This document shows, in pieces, positions 1 through 12,327 of a stretch of 64,000 nt of DNA. The translations under genes and the position numbers were made by a program. The stretch comes from R-RK-3 sp963834945 (GTDB taxonomy: Bacteria; Pseudomonadota; Alphaproteobacteria; Rhizobiales; Rhodomicrobiaceae). The stretch's first letter is position 1. Each line of letters starts with the position of its first letter. Location of the stretch: contig CAWIDT010000004.1 of NCBI GenBank assembly GCA_963834945.1, forward strand, positions 620,001-684,000, read 5' to 3'. The notes under the pieces were generated by a model that had not been told where the DNA came from, made no database searches, and worked only from the letters and a program-made list of their open reading frames with translations.

Positions 1-1977
1 CATTTCCTTCTTGAACTCGGCGTAGAGTCGGCCGTTAAGCTGACGGCTGCGCGGGACGTGCAGCTTCAGCGGATTGGTGAACCGGCTATTGATCAGCACT
101 TCGTAATGCAGATGCGGCCCGGTGGAAAAGCCGGTGGTACCGACATAGCCGATAAGCTCGCCTTGCTGAACTTTCATGCCTTTCTTCAGGCCAGGTGCGA
201 AGCGGCTCATATGGCTATAGGCGGTCTTGTACCCGTTGCCGTGGCGAATACGCACATAATTGCCGTTGCCGCCGTGCCGGTCCGCAATCTCGATCGTGCC
301 ATTGCCCGCTGCCATGATCGGCGTGCCCACGGGTGCCGCCCAGTCGACGCCGGTATGCATCTTCTTGATGCCCAGCAGCGGATGCCGCCGATACCCGAAG
401 CCGGAGGTAAAGCGGCCGGCCTTGATCGGCGAGCGCATCAGGAACTTGCGGGAGTTCGAACCCTTGGAATTGTAGAAGTCGACCGCCCCGTCAGGGGTAC
501 GGAACCGATAATATTTCAGCGCTTCGCCGCCGACAGTCATCGACACATACAGCAATTCTCCTGGCGTCTCCGCGCCATCGTCAGCGTGTTTGACGTCGAA
601 GAACATCTCGAAGCCGTCGCCCGGCCGAACCTTCTGCTTATAGTCGACGTCATAGCTCAGCACCCTAAGCAGGGTGGTGATGACGTCCGGCTCCAGATCC
701 TGCGTCAGCGACGCGCTGTAGATGCTGTTGTAAAGCGTCGCCCGGTCGCTGTTTGACTCCTCATCCTCGACGGTGCCGGCGATTTGGATGGGACTGTCGG
801 AAAGCCTGTATTCTCCGTCCTCGGTTCTCTCGGCGGTGCCTTCCGCCTTCACCCCGCTAAAGATACTGACCTTTACGGGTTCCTTAAGAGAAGGGTCGCT
901 CGCCGCAGGGGCAAGCTCAAGCCTGACTTCCTGACCCTGACGCAGCTTGAGTCCGCCGCCCGGCATGGATGCGAATACGTCGTTGATGGACTGCGCTTGC
1001 CAGGTTTCGGCGCCGGCTGCTTTGAGCACATTGACGATCGTGTCGCCCTGCTTGACGATTACGGATTGCATCTCGTTCTTCTCGTCGGCCGCATCCTCAT
1101 CATCGGCAATTTTTTCGAGCACCGTGGTGTGCGGCGGCAGTGCGGCTTTCTCCTCGTTCGCCGCGACGGGTCCGGTTGACTTGCCGGACGCCCCATCTTC
1201 ATCGGGCAAAATCGCCGGACGGAGCTGCGCTGCGCTTTCCGCGTAAACCGCGTCGGCCTCCGCGACATATCGCTCGGCTTCCTCGTCGGCCAACTCTTGC
1301 TTATCTTCCTCCGGCAGAAAACCTCCTGCCATCTCAAGAACGCGGGCGCTCACGAACTGGTTGCTGGCCGGCTTCTCGACGGGTGCGCCCTGGAGCGTCG
1401 GTTTACCGTCGGCACCTGGCTTCTTATCCGCATAAAGATCGAACGGATTGAAGGGCGGAATCGCGTCGCTATTCTCTGGCTTAACCATGGATAGCGTTGA
1501 TGCGATGCGGACATAAGGCTTCACCGTAATGAACTCGCGCGCGTTGCGCCGTTCCACGATGCTGTCTTGGATGATGTATTTGGTCGTCAGCCCTTTGGTG
1601 GTGATGGCGATCTTGTCGGTCTTCTCGCCCGGAAGCGCGGCTTTGTCTTCGACCAGATTGCCAGCCGCTTTCGGCTTCATCGCGTCGAGGCCGGCTTTGC
1701 GAAACGAGGCGACCAGACCGCCGCCATTCTCCATATCCGTGGAGGCATACATTGCGATGCCGATGATGCACAGCCCCGCTGCGCCCACGATGCATGTTGA
1801 AATGAACCATTTAAGCCGGGAGATGAGCCGCTTCGCATTGGCATCGCGAAGATAGAGTTCGGGCAGCATCCCTTTGCCGGCAGGGATATAGATCTGCGGC
1901 AGATTGCGCACGCGCCCCTGCCGAACCAGAGCACGATGATTGTGAAGGCTCGAAAATTGGCTATTGCGGTCGAGCAA
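1..1977 (-). CDS. M23 family metallopeptidase, C-terminus beyond left edge
   Basis: Predicted peptidoglycan endopeptidase anchored in the inner membrane with its catalytic part in the periplasm. The frame is still open at the left edge, so the C-terminus is missing. Seen in order: a cytoplasmic N-terminus, one membrane segment at about residues 57-78, a long low-complexity linker, a LysM/OapA-like stretch (VIVKQGDTIVNVLKAAG), and the M23 core with HTGVDW and HLHYEV, which supply zinc ligands. No ATG lies near the start of the frame. TTG at 1977 is preceded at about 6 nt by GGGGGTGA and is preferred; GTG 1911 and ATG 1869 are alternatives. Family call is firm; start is uncertain. Confidence 0.88.
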   Translation of the reverse strand, partial: MLDRNSQFSSLHNHRALVRQGRVRNLPQIYIPAGKGMLPELYLRDANAKRLISRLKWFISTCIVGAAGLCIIGIAMYASTDMENGGGLVASFRKAGLDAMKPKAAGNLVEDKAALPGEKTDKIAITTKGLTTKYIIQDSIVERRNAREFITVKPYVRIASTLSMVKPENSDAIPPFNPFDLYADKKPGADGKPTLQGAPVEKPASNQFVSARVLEMAGGFLPEEDKQELADEEAERYVAEADAVYAESAAQLRPAILPDEDGASGKSTGPVAANEEKAALPPHTTVLEKIADDEDAADEKNEMQSVIVKQGDTIVNVLKAAGAETWQAQSINDVFASMPGGGLKLRQGQEVRLELAPAASDPSLKEPVKVSIFSGVKAEGTAERTEDGEYRLSDSPIQIAGTVEDEESNSDRATLYNSIYSASLTQDLEPDVITTLLRVLSYDVDYKQKVRPGDGFEMFFDVKHADDGAETPGELLYVSMTVGGEALKYYRFRTPDGAVDFYNSKGSNSRKFLMRSPIKAGRFTSGFGYRRHPLLGIKKMHTGVDWAAPVGTPIMAAGNGTIEIADRHGGNGNYVRIRHGNGYKTAYSHMSRFAPGLKKGMKVQQGELIGYVGTTGFSTGPHLHYEVLINSRFTNPLKLHVPRSRQLNGRLYAEFKKEM

Positions 1978-2226
1978 AACCTGTCACCCCCGATTGCGGT
2001 TGTCCATTCCCGGCAAACCGCAAACTCATCAATACCGCCCGACGGCAGCGGCGGGTACTGCAATTTTCCCCTTGTCGTCACCTATTGGGACTCTGGTCGC
2101 TTCTTCCACAGTCTGTCAACAGGTCCTAATCCGTACTACCCGATTTGCCTCAGAATAACAAACCCGGTAAACGGCACGGCACAAAAATGCAAATAAAAAT
2201 CCGAAATCGTTACTTTTTTCAGTGTG

Positions 2227-2241
2227 TTAAGAATTTTTTAA
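2227..2241 (-). promoter_or_regulatory. Candidate CtrA box (TTAA-N7-TTAA)
   Basis: Both half-sites are perfect, and read on the minus strand the second is followed by C, as in the full CtrA consensus. It lies about 250 bp upstream of the M23 peptidase start and about 110 bp upstream of the rRNA promoter. The surrounding DNA is AT-rich, so chance occurrence is more likely here than at the sciP box. Confidence 0.4.
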
Positions 2242-2350
2242 GGAACACAGCGCAAATTGCCTATAAGGAAGTCATCGACCGGTAATCTGGCCTTTATAAG
2301 GCGTGACGCAGGTCGGGGGCGGGTGATCGAAAAAAGTTCTAAATCAGGTG

Positions 2351-2380
2351 TTGACAGGGCCGCCTCACATTCCCTACATT
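2351..2380 (+). promoter_or_regulatory. rRNA operon promoter
   Basis: TTGACA at 2351-2356 and TACATT at 2375-2380 are separated by 18 bp, a near-consensus housekeeping sigma promoter. An AT-rich tract upstream could act as an UP element. The promoter lies about 405 bp before the mature 16S 5' end and upstream of boxA, as expected for a stable-RNA operon. Confidence 0.7.
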
Positions 2381-2553
2381 AGGCCCATCGACGACAGCGT
2401 CGGGCGACAACGGCTCCGCTGTCTCTGATACTCGCCCAAAAGAGATACGGGGTATTCGGCTAGTGATCTTATCGATCGTAGTCCCTCGAATATCGATTGG
2501 CACGGGGAAGGCTTACTTCTCCACAGCGCTGCAGACCCTATTGCAGTGCTTCG

Positions 2554-2564
2554 GCTCTTTGACA
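2554..2564 (+). promoter_or_regulatory. boxA antitermination element of the rRNA leader
   Basis: GCTCTTTGACA matches the conserved rRNA leader boxA, which binds NusB/NusE to prevent Rho-dependent termination. It sits between the promoter and the 16S processing stem. Confidence 0.65.
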
Positions 2565-2574
2565 AGTGAATCGA

Positions 2575-2603
2575 AGAAAGAGAAACGTAGGCGGCGAAGT
2601 TCT
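2575..2603 (+). other. 16S rRNA processing stem, left arm
   Basis: This leader stretch is nearly perfectly complementary to 4362-4391, downstream of the 16S. The two arms would form a stem of about 29 bp enclosing the 16S precursor, the classic RNase III substrate. Confidence 0.75.
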
Positions 2604-2784
2604 GGCTTCCGCTCTTCGGAGCGGATTGACGAGACTTTGGCGGTCCTGCGTTTCGGTCAACACCATGCAAGCATTCAGCTTCATGCTGGATGCGTGTTTT
2701 GTTGCCATTAGGACTCTGAACAATTCCTAAAATGCAGTGACCACTTGGAAGTTTTCCCTTCCAGGGTGACCAAGATCGAATCTT

Positions 2785-4278
<1,494 letters not shown>

Positions 4279-4361
4279 GAATTCTAACAGTTCGGTGACA
4301 GTGTCGTCCCGGCTTTGAATTCTCATTAGACAAAAGCCTGATGTAACCCATCAGGTATTGC

Positions 4362-4391
4362 GGAACTTCGCCGTCTACGTTTCTCTTTCTT
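4362..4391 (+). other. 16S rRNA processing stem, right arm
   Basis: Complementary to 2575-2603 with about one mismatch. It lies between the 16S 3' end and tRNA-Ile, so RNase III cleavage here would release pre-16S from the tRNA and 23S part of the transcript. Confidence 0.75.
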
Positions 4392-4436
4392 AATCCTTTG
4401 CACCTTAGGGGTGCTCTGTGGCATGAAACGAACGCC

Positions 4437-4513
<77 letters not shown>

Positions 4514-4548
4514 TTTCATTTGTAATGGTGGGGCGTCTGGTGATGAGT

Positions 4549-4624
4549 GGGGCCATAGCTCAGTTGGGAGAGCGGTAGCTTTGCAAGCTTCAGGTCGTCG
4601 GTTCGATCCCGTCTGGCTCCACCA
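4549..4624 (+). tRNA. tRNA-Ala (TGC)
   Basis: 76-nt cloverleaf with acceptor GGGGCCA/TGGCTCC, anticodon loop TTTGCAA (TGC), T-arm GTTCGATCC and encoded CCA. Second spacer tRNA of the operon. Confidence 0.97.
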
Positions 4625-4861
4625 ACTCCGCCGGCCGTTCGATGCTCGGCACTCCGCAAAGGATTAGAGAACAATTTTGGAAGCCTAACCGGTTTTCATT
4701 TCTTCGATCTTTACATCGTGAAGAGGGGATATGCCTGAGGCCCTACCCGGGGTCGCCGCAAGGCAAGCAGCACCAACCGCGCTGCTATTGGGTTTATCTC
4801 GCATGATCTGGTCTTTTCTCATCAATGATTCCGCTGCCGAGCGGGCATTGATAATGAGAGT

Positions 4862-7650
<2,789 letters not shown>

Positions 7651-7714
7651 CTCATTTATCAATGCCCGTTAAGGGCCTGAGAATACGACCAGATCATGAT
7701 CAGCATCCTTCGTT

Positions 7715-7828
7715 TGCCTGGTGATTATTGCGGAGCGCCCCCACCCGATCCCATCTCGAACTCGGCCGTGAAACGCTCCAGCGCCGATGGTACTGCCAAG
7801 GCGGGAGAGTAGGTCGTTGCCAGGCATA
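7715..7828 (+). rRNA. rrf: 5S ribosomal RNA
   Basis: About 114 nt. The terminal helix TGCCTGG/CCAGGCA, the loop CCCGATCCCATCTCGAACTC and the 3' part GCGGGAGAGTAGGTC are all clear. It lies 64 nt after the 23S. No tRNA follows, and no clear T-rich terminator hairpin was seen before the next gene. Confidence 0.96.
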
Positions 7829-7996
7829 CCAAGGATGTTGATTTGCGAGATCCCCTCTTTCTTAACGATTCGCCGATCTCCCAATCTTGGTCATGCGACG
7901 ATAGCGCCGCAATTTGCGAAGATCGGCTCGGCGGATGCATTGTGTCGCCTCGCGGTAATCGGTACCTCCGCCATGCTGGCCGGCTGCCATCGCCTC

Positions 7997-8743
7997 ATGG
8001 CCGCTGCGTCTAGCGCCGCCCGGCTATTGATCGCCGCGTCGCTATTGCTCTGCACGGCTTGCTCGAGCCAAGCGGAGGAACTCTCTAAGGAAGACGCTGC
8101 GACGAAAGCGGAGCAACTCTTCCTGGACCGGCTTATGGCCTCTGAATCGGGCGGTCGAGAGTTCGCCAAAAATTCGGCTTCCTCTGCGCTGGGCCCATTT
8201 CAATTCATCAACAGCACCTTCCTTGATGTCATCTCCCGATATTTTCCGGAGCTGACTGAGGGGAAGTCGGACGCTGAAATTCTTGCTTTCCGCGTCGATA
8301 CCAAGACGGCCCGTAATGCGGCCCTTGCCTACACCCGCGCCAACGCGATTTTCTTGAAGGAGCGTGGCGTCGCGACGCGGCCCGCGCACCTCCGGCTTGC
8401 TTTTTTGGTCGGGCCTAGCGGTGCGGTGAAAGTCATCGCGGCAGAACCTGAAACGCCGGTTTCCAGCCTGCTGAGCAAAGCGGCGCTTACAGCGAACCCG
8501 TTTCTTCAGGATCTAACCGCCAAGCAACTCATCGAGCGAGCGGAACGCGAAGCCGCGGGGCTGCCGGCACTTCCAACGCCTGTCTCGCCGGACAAACAGC
8601 CATCGGCCAAGCCCGAAATCAATATCCGTTGCACTTTGGCGCGCACGAGCTGCCGCAAATGGGTGCAACTCGCCAAGCGCCGCGCGGCGCGCAAAGCCCG
8701 TTCCGGCGGAAAGATAGGCGCGGGCGATGTGCAAAGCCGGTGA
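7997..8743 (+). CDS. Secreted transglycosylase SLT-domain protein
   Basis: Predicted peptidoglycan lytic transglycosylase of 248 aa, exported to the periplasm. The N-terminus RLLIAASLLLCTACSSQA is a signal peptide; the cysteine context is a poor lipobox, so cleavage after SSQA is also possible. The SLT-like catalytic glutamate is seen in MASESGG (about residue 50), followed by ALGPFQFINSTF, the equivalent of the family's G-x-x-Q motif. The C-terminus is basic with two cysteines. ATG 7997 is chosen because ATG 7973 and upstream codons run back into the 5S region. It follows the rRNA operon on the same strand and could receive read-through. Confidence 0.82.
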   Translation: MAAASSAARLLIAASLLLCTACSSQAEELSKEDAATKAEQLFLDRLMASESGGREFAKNSASSALGPFQFINSTFLDVISRYFPELTEGKSDAEILAFRVDTKTARNAALAYTRANAIFLKERGVATRPAHLRLAFLVGPSGAVKVIAAEPETPVSSLLSKAALTANPFLQDLTAKQLIERAEREAAGLPALPTPVSPDKQPSAKPEINIRCTLARTSCRKWVQLAKRRAARKARSGGKIGAGDVQSR

Positions 8744-8826
8744 TCGGCGGAACCGAATTTCCCAATAGTTCCACAATCTGATCCAAGGGCACCTGCGATT
8801 GTGCGCCAAATGGATGTGAGCGCATC

Positions 8827-8940
8827 TAGAGCGGGATCGCTTTAGGTGGAAGCATCTTTCCGTTGTGGCCCGCCCTAGATCTTTTGCCTGGCGCGCGATC
8901 GGACGGTAAACCGGATTCCACTTTACCTGATCGCGCTATA
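8827..8940. repeat. Dispersed palindromic element, copy D
   Basis: TAGAGCGGGATCGCTTTAGGTG at the left is answered by an imperfect inverted copy ending GATCGCGCTATA at the right, giving an element of about 114 bp with potential hairpin structure. It fills the gap of about 440 bases between the transglycosylase and the acetyltransferase; nothing gene-like was seen in the rest of that gap (8744-9187). Similar extragenic palindromes are widespread in Hyphomicrobiales. Confidence 0.6.
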
Positions 8941-9187
8941 GGGGCCGCGTCTTTTGCCAACCCCTCCGGCGCCACCTCCTAAACACCTCCCATGCACCAA
9001 TCCTCCCTGCCCGCCACCCCACTCGTTTTCACGCGGCTTCACCTGGTGCTCGCGCTCGGCGGGGGGCGCCATCCTGAAGAGGGGTGATCCCGTGCCGATC
9101 AGCGCGGAAGCGAGCCATTGGCACCGGGAGAAAATCTGCTTAGGCTGACGCCGCTCGTCGTGGCATCGCGTGCTGGAAGGTAGAATT

Positions 9188-9775
9188 ATGATCAATGTCG
9201 AGGCCCGCAGCGGCGACCGTTTGCGGCCCCTGCTCCTGCAGCTGGCTCAGCTCCGCATCGAGGTGTTTCGCGACTGGCCTTATCTTTACGATGGCGACCT
9301 CGGTTATGAGAGGAGCTATATCAGCTGCTTCCTTGATGCGCCCGACCACGTTGCGATCTGCGCCTTTGATGGCGACACGCTCATCGGTGCATCGACGGCA
9401 TCCCCGCTCCGCAGCCAGCACGCGGAATTCACGGAGCCGTTTCTCTCTGCTGGGGAGCCGGTGGATAGGATCTTCTATTTCGGTGAGTCCGTGCTAAAGA
9501 GCGCCTATCGCGGGCAAGGGCTCGGCCATGCATTCTTCGACGGTCGCGAGGCTCACGCGGCAACGCTCGGCTGCCTCAAGACGGCGTTCTGCGGTGTCAT
9601 CCGCCCGCATGACCATCCCTTGCGCCCTCTCGGCTACGAGCCGCTCGATCCGTTCTGGCGTAAACGCGGCTACCGGCCCCTGACCGGGATGATTGCGCAC
9701 TTCTCATGGCTCGACGTGGGTGACACCTCGGAGAGCCAAAAGCCCATGCAGTTCTGGGGCCGCAATTTCGAGTGA
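9188..9775 (+). CDS. GNAT family N-acetyltransferase
   Basis: 195-aa cytoplasmic protein likely to transfer an acetyl group from acetyl-CoA; the substrate is unknown. The GNAT core is visible as VAICAFDGDTLIGAST (beta 4 region) and FGESVLKSAYRGQGLGHAFF, which contains the acetyl-CoA pyrophosphate-binding R-G-Q-G-L-G loop. The C-terminal region HDHPLRPLGYEPLDPFWRK is characteristic of a subgroup of such proteins. ATG 9188 follows GGAAGGTAG at 6-8 nt, which decides it over the in-frame GTG at 9170. It stands alone, convergent with the downstream tRNA-Gly. Confidence 0.85.
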   Translation: MINVEARSGDRLRPLLLQLAQLRIEVFRDWPYLYDGDLGYERSYISCFLDAPDHVAICAFDGDTLIGASTASPLRSQHAEFTEPFLSAGEPVDRIFYFGESVLKSAYRGQGLGHAFFDGREAHAATLGCLKTAFCGVIRPHDHPLRPLGYEPLDPFWRKRGYRPLTGMIAHFSWLDVGDTSESQKPMQFWGRNFE

Positions 9776-9783
9776 ATGAGCAT

Positions 9784-9858
9784 TGGAGCGGGCGATCGGG
9801 ATCGAACCGACGACATCCAGCTTGGGAAGCTGGCGTTCTACCGCTGAACTACGCCCGC
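9784..9858 (-). tRNA. tRNA-Gly (CCC)
   Basis: Minus-strand cloverleaf with acceptor GCGGGCG/CGCCCGC, anticodon stem CCAGC/GCTGG around loop TTCCCAA (anticodon CCC), T-arm GTTCGATCC and encoded CCA. 75 nt including CCA. It reads GGG codons. Confidence 0.95.
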
Positions 9859-9930
9859 ATGCTCTCTCTTGTTTAGCATGGGCGGGTTGCATCGCAAATA
9901 AGGATTGCTCCAGCGACACGCCCAATGCAT

Positions 9931-10026
9931 CGGACCCGAAAGTGTACGCACTGTTCGGATAAAGCCGATGCACAAACAAAGAGCCGGAGCGCAGCTCCGC
10001 GTTCAGCGGAGCGTCCGGCGCTCCGG
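9931..10026 (+). repeat. Dispersed palindromic element, copy A
   Basis: The left module (CGGATAAAGCCGATGCAC, then AAACAAAG) is followed by a nested hairpin: outer stem CCGGAGCGC (9984-9992) with GCGCTCCGG (10018-10026), inner stem GCTCCGC with GCGGAGC around loop GTTCA. A second copy with the same layout lies at 43303-43425. The element is upstream of metC. Confidence 0.8.
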
Positions 10027-10127
10027 TGACACACTTGCAGGCGCGAGGACCGCATTGCGCGCCGCCGAATTCCGTGACCTATTGATCTCAAACGGCAATC
10101 GATCGGCGCGTTTGTGCCGGAAAGAGA

Positions 10128-11321
10128 ATGGTTATGGCCCCACCCGAGAAACGATTGAACGAATCCGTGTCCGACGCCACCCGGCTGGTGCATCTTGGCC
10201 GTGACCCGGCAGCACAGCACGGCTTCGTCAATACGCCCATCTATCGCGGGTCGACGGTGATCTTCCCAACCATGGAGGATCTGACCAACTATACTGGCGA
10301 ATACACCTATGGCCGGCGCGGCACGCCGACCGTTAGCGCCCTGACCTCGGCCATCACCGCCTTGGAAGGCGGTTATAAGAGCTGGGTGGCGCCGTCGGGC
10401 CTTGCGGCAATAACGGCCGTGTTCATGGCATTCGTCGAAGCCGGCGACGAGATCCTGATCACTGACAGCGTCTATGCGCCGGCGCGCCGGGTCGCCGGCC
10501 GTCTTCTCGGCCGGATGGGCGTGACCGCGCGGTTTTACGATCCGGCGATCGGCGCCGGGATCGCCGAGCTGCTCACCGGGAAAACCCGCCTTGTCCTGGT
10601 GGAATCGCCGGGATCGCAAACCTTTGAGATGCAGGATTTGCCGGCCATCGCCTCTGTCTGCCGGGCGCGTGGCGTCTGGCTCGCCTTCGACAATACCTGG
10701 GCGACGCCAATCTATCACAAACCTCTCGGTTTGGGCGCCGACATCTCCATCCAGGCAGCGACCAAATATACGGTGGGGCACGCGGACGCCATGCTCGGGA
10801 CCATCACCACGAATGAGCGCGCCGCGCCTTATCTTCAGCGTACGCATGAAGATCTGGGGCTATGCGCCGGGCCCGAAGATTGTTTTCTGGGCTTGCGCGG
10901 CTTACGCACCATGGGCGTCAGGCTCGCTCGGCACCAAGCCTCCGCGCTGGAGATCGCCCATTGGCTGCAAACGCGGCCTGAAGTCGCCAGGGTGCTGCAT
11001 CCCGCCCTGCCGACACATCCCGGCCACGCCCTTTGGAAACGGGATTTCACCGGCTCCTCCGGGCTGTTCTCGGTGGTGCTGAAGCCCTGCGCGCCAAAAG
11101 CGGTCGCGGCCATGCTGGACGGCTTGGTGCTGTTCGGCATGGGCTATTCCTGGGGCGGTTATGAGAGCTTGATCGTCCCCTTCGACCCCACCCCCTACAG
11201 GACGGTCATCGCCTGGCACGAACCGGGACAGGCGTTGCGCCTGCACATCGGTCTGGAGGATCCAGAAGACCTCAAAGCAGACCTGAACGCCGGCTTCGAA
11301 CGGCTGGCCGCCGCCGCTTAG
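10128..11321 (+). CDS. metC: Cystathionine beta-lyase
   Basis: PLP-dependent trans-sulfuration enzyme of 397 aa that splits cystathionine into homocysteine, pyruvate and ammonia, feeding methionine synthesis. Family marks: YGRRGTPT near residue 60 (substrate and PLP phosphate contact from the neighbouring subunit), SGLAAIT (phosphate cradle), DNTWATP, and the Schiff-base lysine in ISIQAATKYTVGH. Full length for the Cys/Met metabolism PLP family. ATG 10128 follows GGAAAGAG closely; ATG 10134 is equally possible. The stop codon lies inside repeat C. No SAM riboswitch was recognised upstream. A related gamma-lyase cannot be fully excluded. Confidence 0.88.
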   Translation: MVMAPPEKRLNESVSDATRLVHLGRDPAAQHGFVNTPIYRGSTVIFPTMEDLTNYTGEYTYGRRGTPTVSALTSAITALEGGYKSWVAPSGLAAITAVFMAFVEAGDEILITDSVYAPARRVAGRLLGRMGVTARFYDPAIGAGIAELLTGKTRLVLVESPGSQTFEMQDLPAIASVCRARGVWLAFDNTWATPIYHKPLGLGADISIQAATKYTVGHADAMLGTITTNERAAPYLQRTHEDLGLCAGPEDCFLGLRGLRTMGVRLARHQASALEIAHWLQTRPEVARVLHPALPTHPGHALWKRDFTGSSGLFSVVLKPCAPKAVAAMLDGLVLFGMGYSWGGYESLIVPFDPTPYRTVIAWHEPGQALRLHIGLEDPEDLKADLNAGFERLAAAA

Positions 11322-11423
11322 AGCATTTTCCAGCAAAGTGGACGCCGGTTTGCGTCGAGAAAATGCGACCAAACAAAGAATTAGAGCCGCGCTCCGATTT
11401 AATCGGAGCGGAAAAGGCTCTAG
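11318..11423. repeat. Dispersed palindromic element, copy C
   Basis: It starts at the metC stop codon. The left module pairs GCATTTTC with GAAAATGC, then ACCAAACAAAGAA, then a double stem: TAGAGCC with GGCTCTA outside, and CGCTCCGATT with AATCGGAGCG inside. It shares the AAACAAAG-plus-nested-hairpin plan with copies A and B. It could serve as the metC transcript 3' end. Confidence 0.75.
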
Positions 11424-11466
11424 CCATGCGGCGGCCGCTCGGTTGATGCAGCGCGGGCGGTCTCGA

Positions 11467-11856
11467 CTACTGGCTGGCGGACCGCGACCGCTTATGCGCC
11501 TTTACAACTTTGACGCTGCTGTGATAGCGGCACGGCCGCGCGCTGGTCGAGCAGGACCAGGCATGCGCCCCGCTATTACTGCAGTCCATCGTCTGGCTGC
11601 CCGCCAAACTGTAGCTTCCCCAATCCGTCCCATATTCGAAGACCGTGAACGACGTCCATGAGCTTTTCGCGGCGGCCTCGGCCTGCTGGCGGGTCTGACC
11701 CGAGCCCGTCCCATCATGAAAATGGTCGGACATGCAGACGCGGCGTCCGGATTCGTTTCTCCAGTCGTGAATGCTGGCAAGCCCGGAATCGTCGGCCTTT
11801 ACCGCCGGCGCGCCGGCAATCATCATCATCGCAAAAAGAGGAAGCAGCTTGGTCAT
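11467..11856 (-). CDS. Small secreted protein of unknown function
   Basis: 129 aa. MTKLLPLFAMMMIAGAPAVKA is a signal peptide with a good cleavage site before DD, so the mature product of about 108 aa should be periplasmic or secreted. It has several cysteines (RRVCMSDHF, MDCSNSG, SWSCSTSARPCRY in outline), aromatic residues and a basic tail. Domain not recognised. ATG 11856 is preferred over an upstream start because it follows AAGGG at 7 nt and begins exactly with the signal sequence. Small proteins of this layout occur in Hyphomicrobiales, from memory; function unknown. Confidence 0.7.
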   Translation of the reverse strand: MTKLLPLFAMMMIAGAPAVKADDSGLASIHDWRNESGRRVCMSDHFHDGTGSGQTRQQAEAAAKSSWTSFTVFEYGTDWGSYSLAGSQTMDCSNSGAHAWSCSTSARPCRYHSSVKVVKAHKRSRSASQ

Positions 11857-12184
11857 GGAATGCCCTTGAAGGAAGTGCTGGTATTTGGCCACGATGGCGC
11901 ATTTCGCCGACGGAACTCAGGATAGATGCCGAAAATTTATTAATTGTTTTGTGAACATGGCAACCCTTCCGCCGAATTATGGGGAATTAACTCGGCACTG
12001 CGGTAATTCGATCACAGGCTTGCCAAGCACCCATGACTCTGCGCGCCGCGCGAAGCAGGGCGATTTCCATGAGGCCGCATTTGACTGGAATGACGTGGTG
12101 AACAAGCAGCAATAAGCAAAAGCCTCGCCGCCCCATTCTGGCCCGAACAAGGACGACCGCATCCGCTTTGCTGCTTTTGAAGAG
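11857..12184. other. Intergenic region without recognised content
   Basis: About 330 bases between the small secreted protein and tRNA-Asp. The AT-rich part near 11930-11990 could hold the promoter of the secreted protein. No gene, hairpin terminator or repeat was recognised. Confidence 0.5.
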
Positions 12185-12261
12185 TGGCGGGAGTGACGGG
12201 GCTCGAACCCGCGACCTCCGGCGTGACAGGCCGGCACTCTAACCGTCTGAGCTACACCCCC
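12185..12261 (-). tRNA. tRNA-Asp (GTC)
   Basis: Minus-strand cloverleaf with acceptor GGGGGTG/CACTCCC, anticodon stem CCGGC/GCCGG around loop CTGTCAC (anticodon GTC), T-arm GTTCGAGCC and encoded CCA; 77 nt. Confidence 0.96.
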
Positions 12262-12327
12262 GACGCCCGAAGGGCCGCCGAGCAGCGCAACCGGGAGTGC
12301 TTGATGTAAGGCACACCGCCTTGCCCG

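Larger units (their letters stand above)
1978..2784. other. Intergenic region between M23 gene and rRNA operon
   Basis: About 800 bases without a convincing gene. It holds an AT-rich tract around 2190-2250 with a perfect CtrA-type box, a TTGACA/TACATT promoter at 2351-2380, the boxA antitermination element, and the left arm of the 16S processing stem. Short reading frames here have no family features and overlap these rRNA leader elements. Confidence 0.7.

Noticed and set aside
9859..10127. SAM-responsive riboswitch upstream of metC
   Set aside because: The leader is mostly the dispersed repeat; no SAM-II or other known SAM aptamer core could be recognised.
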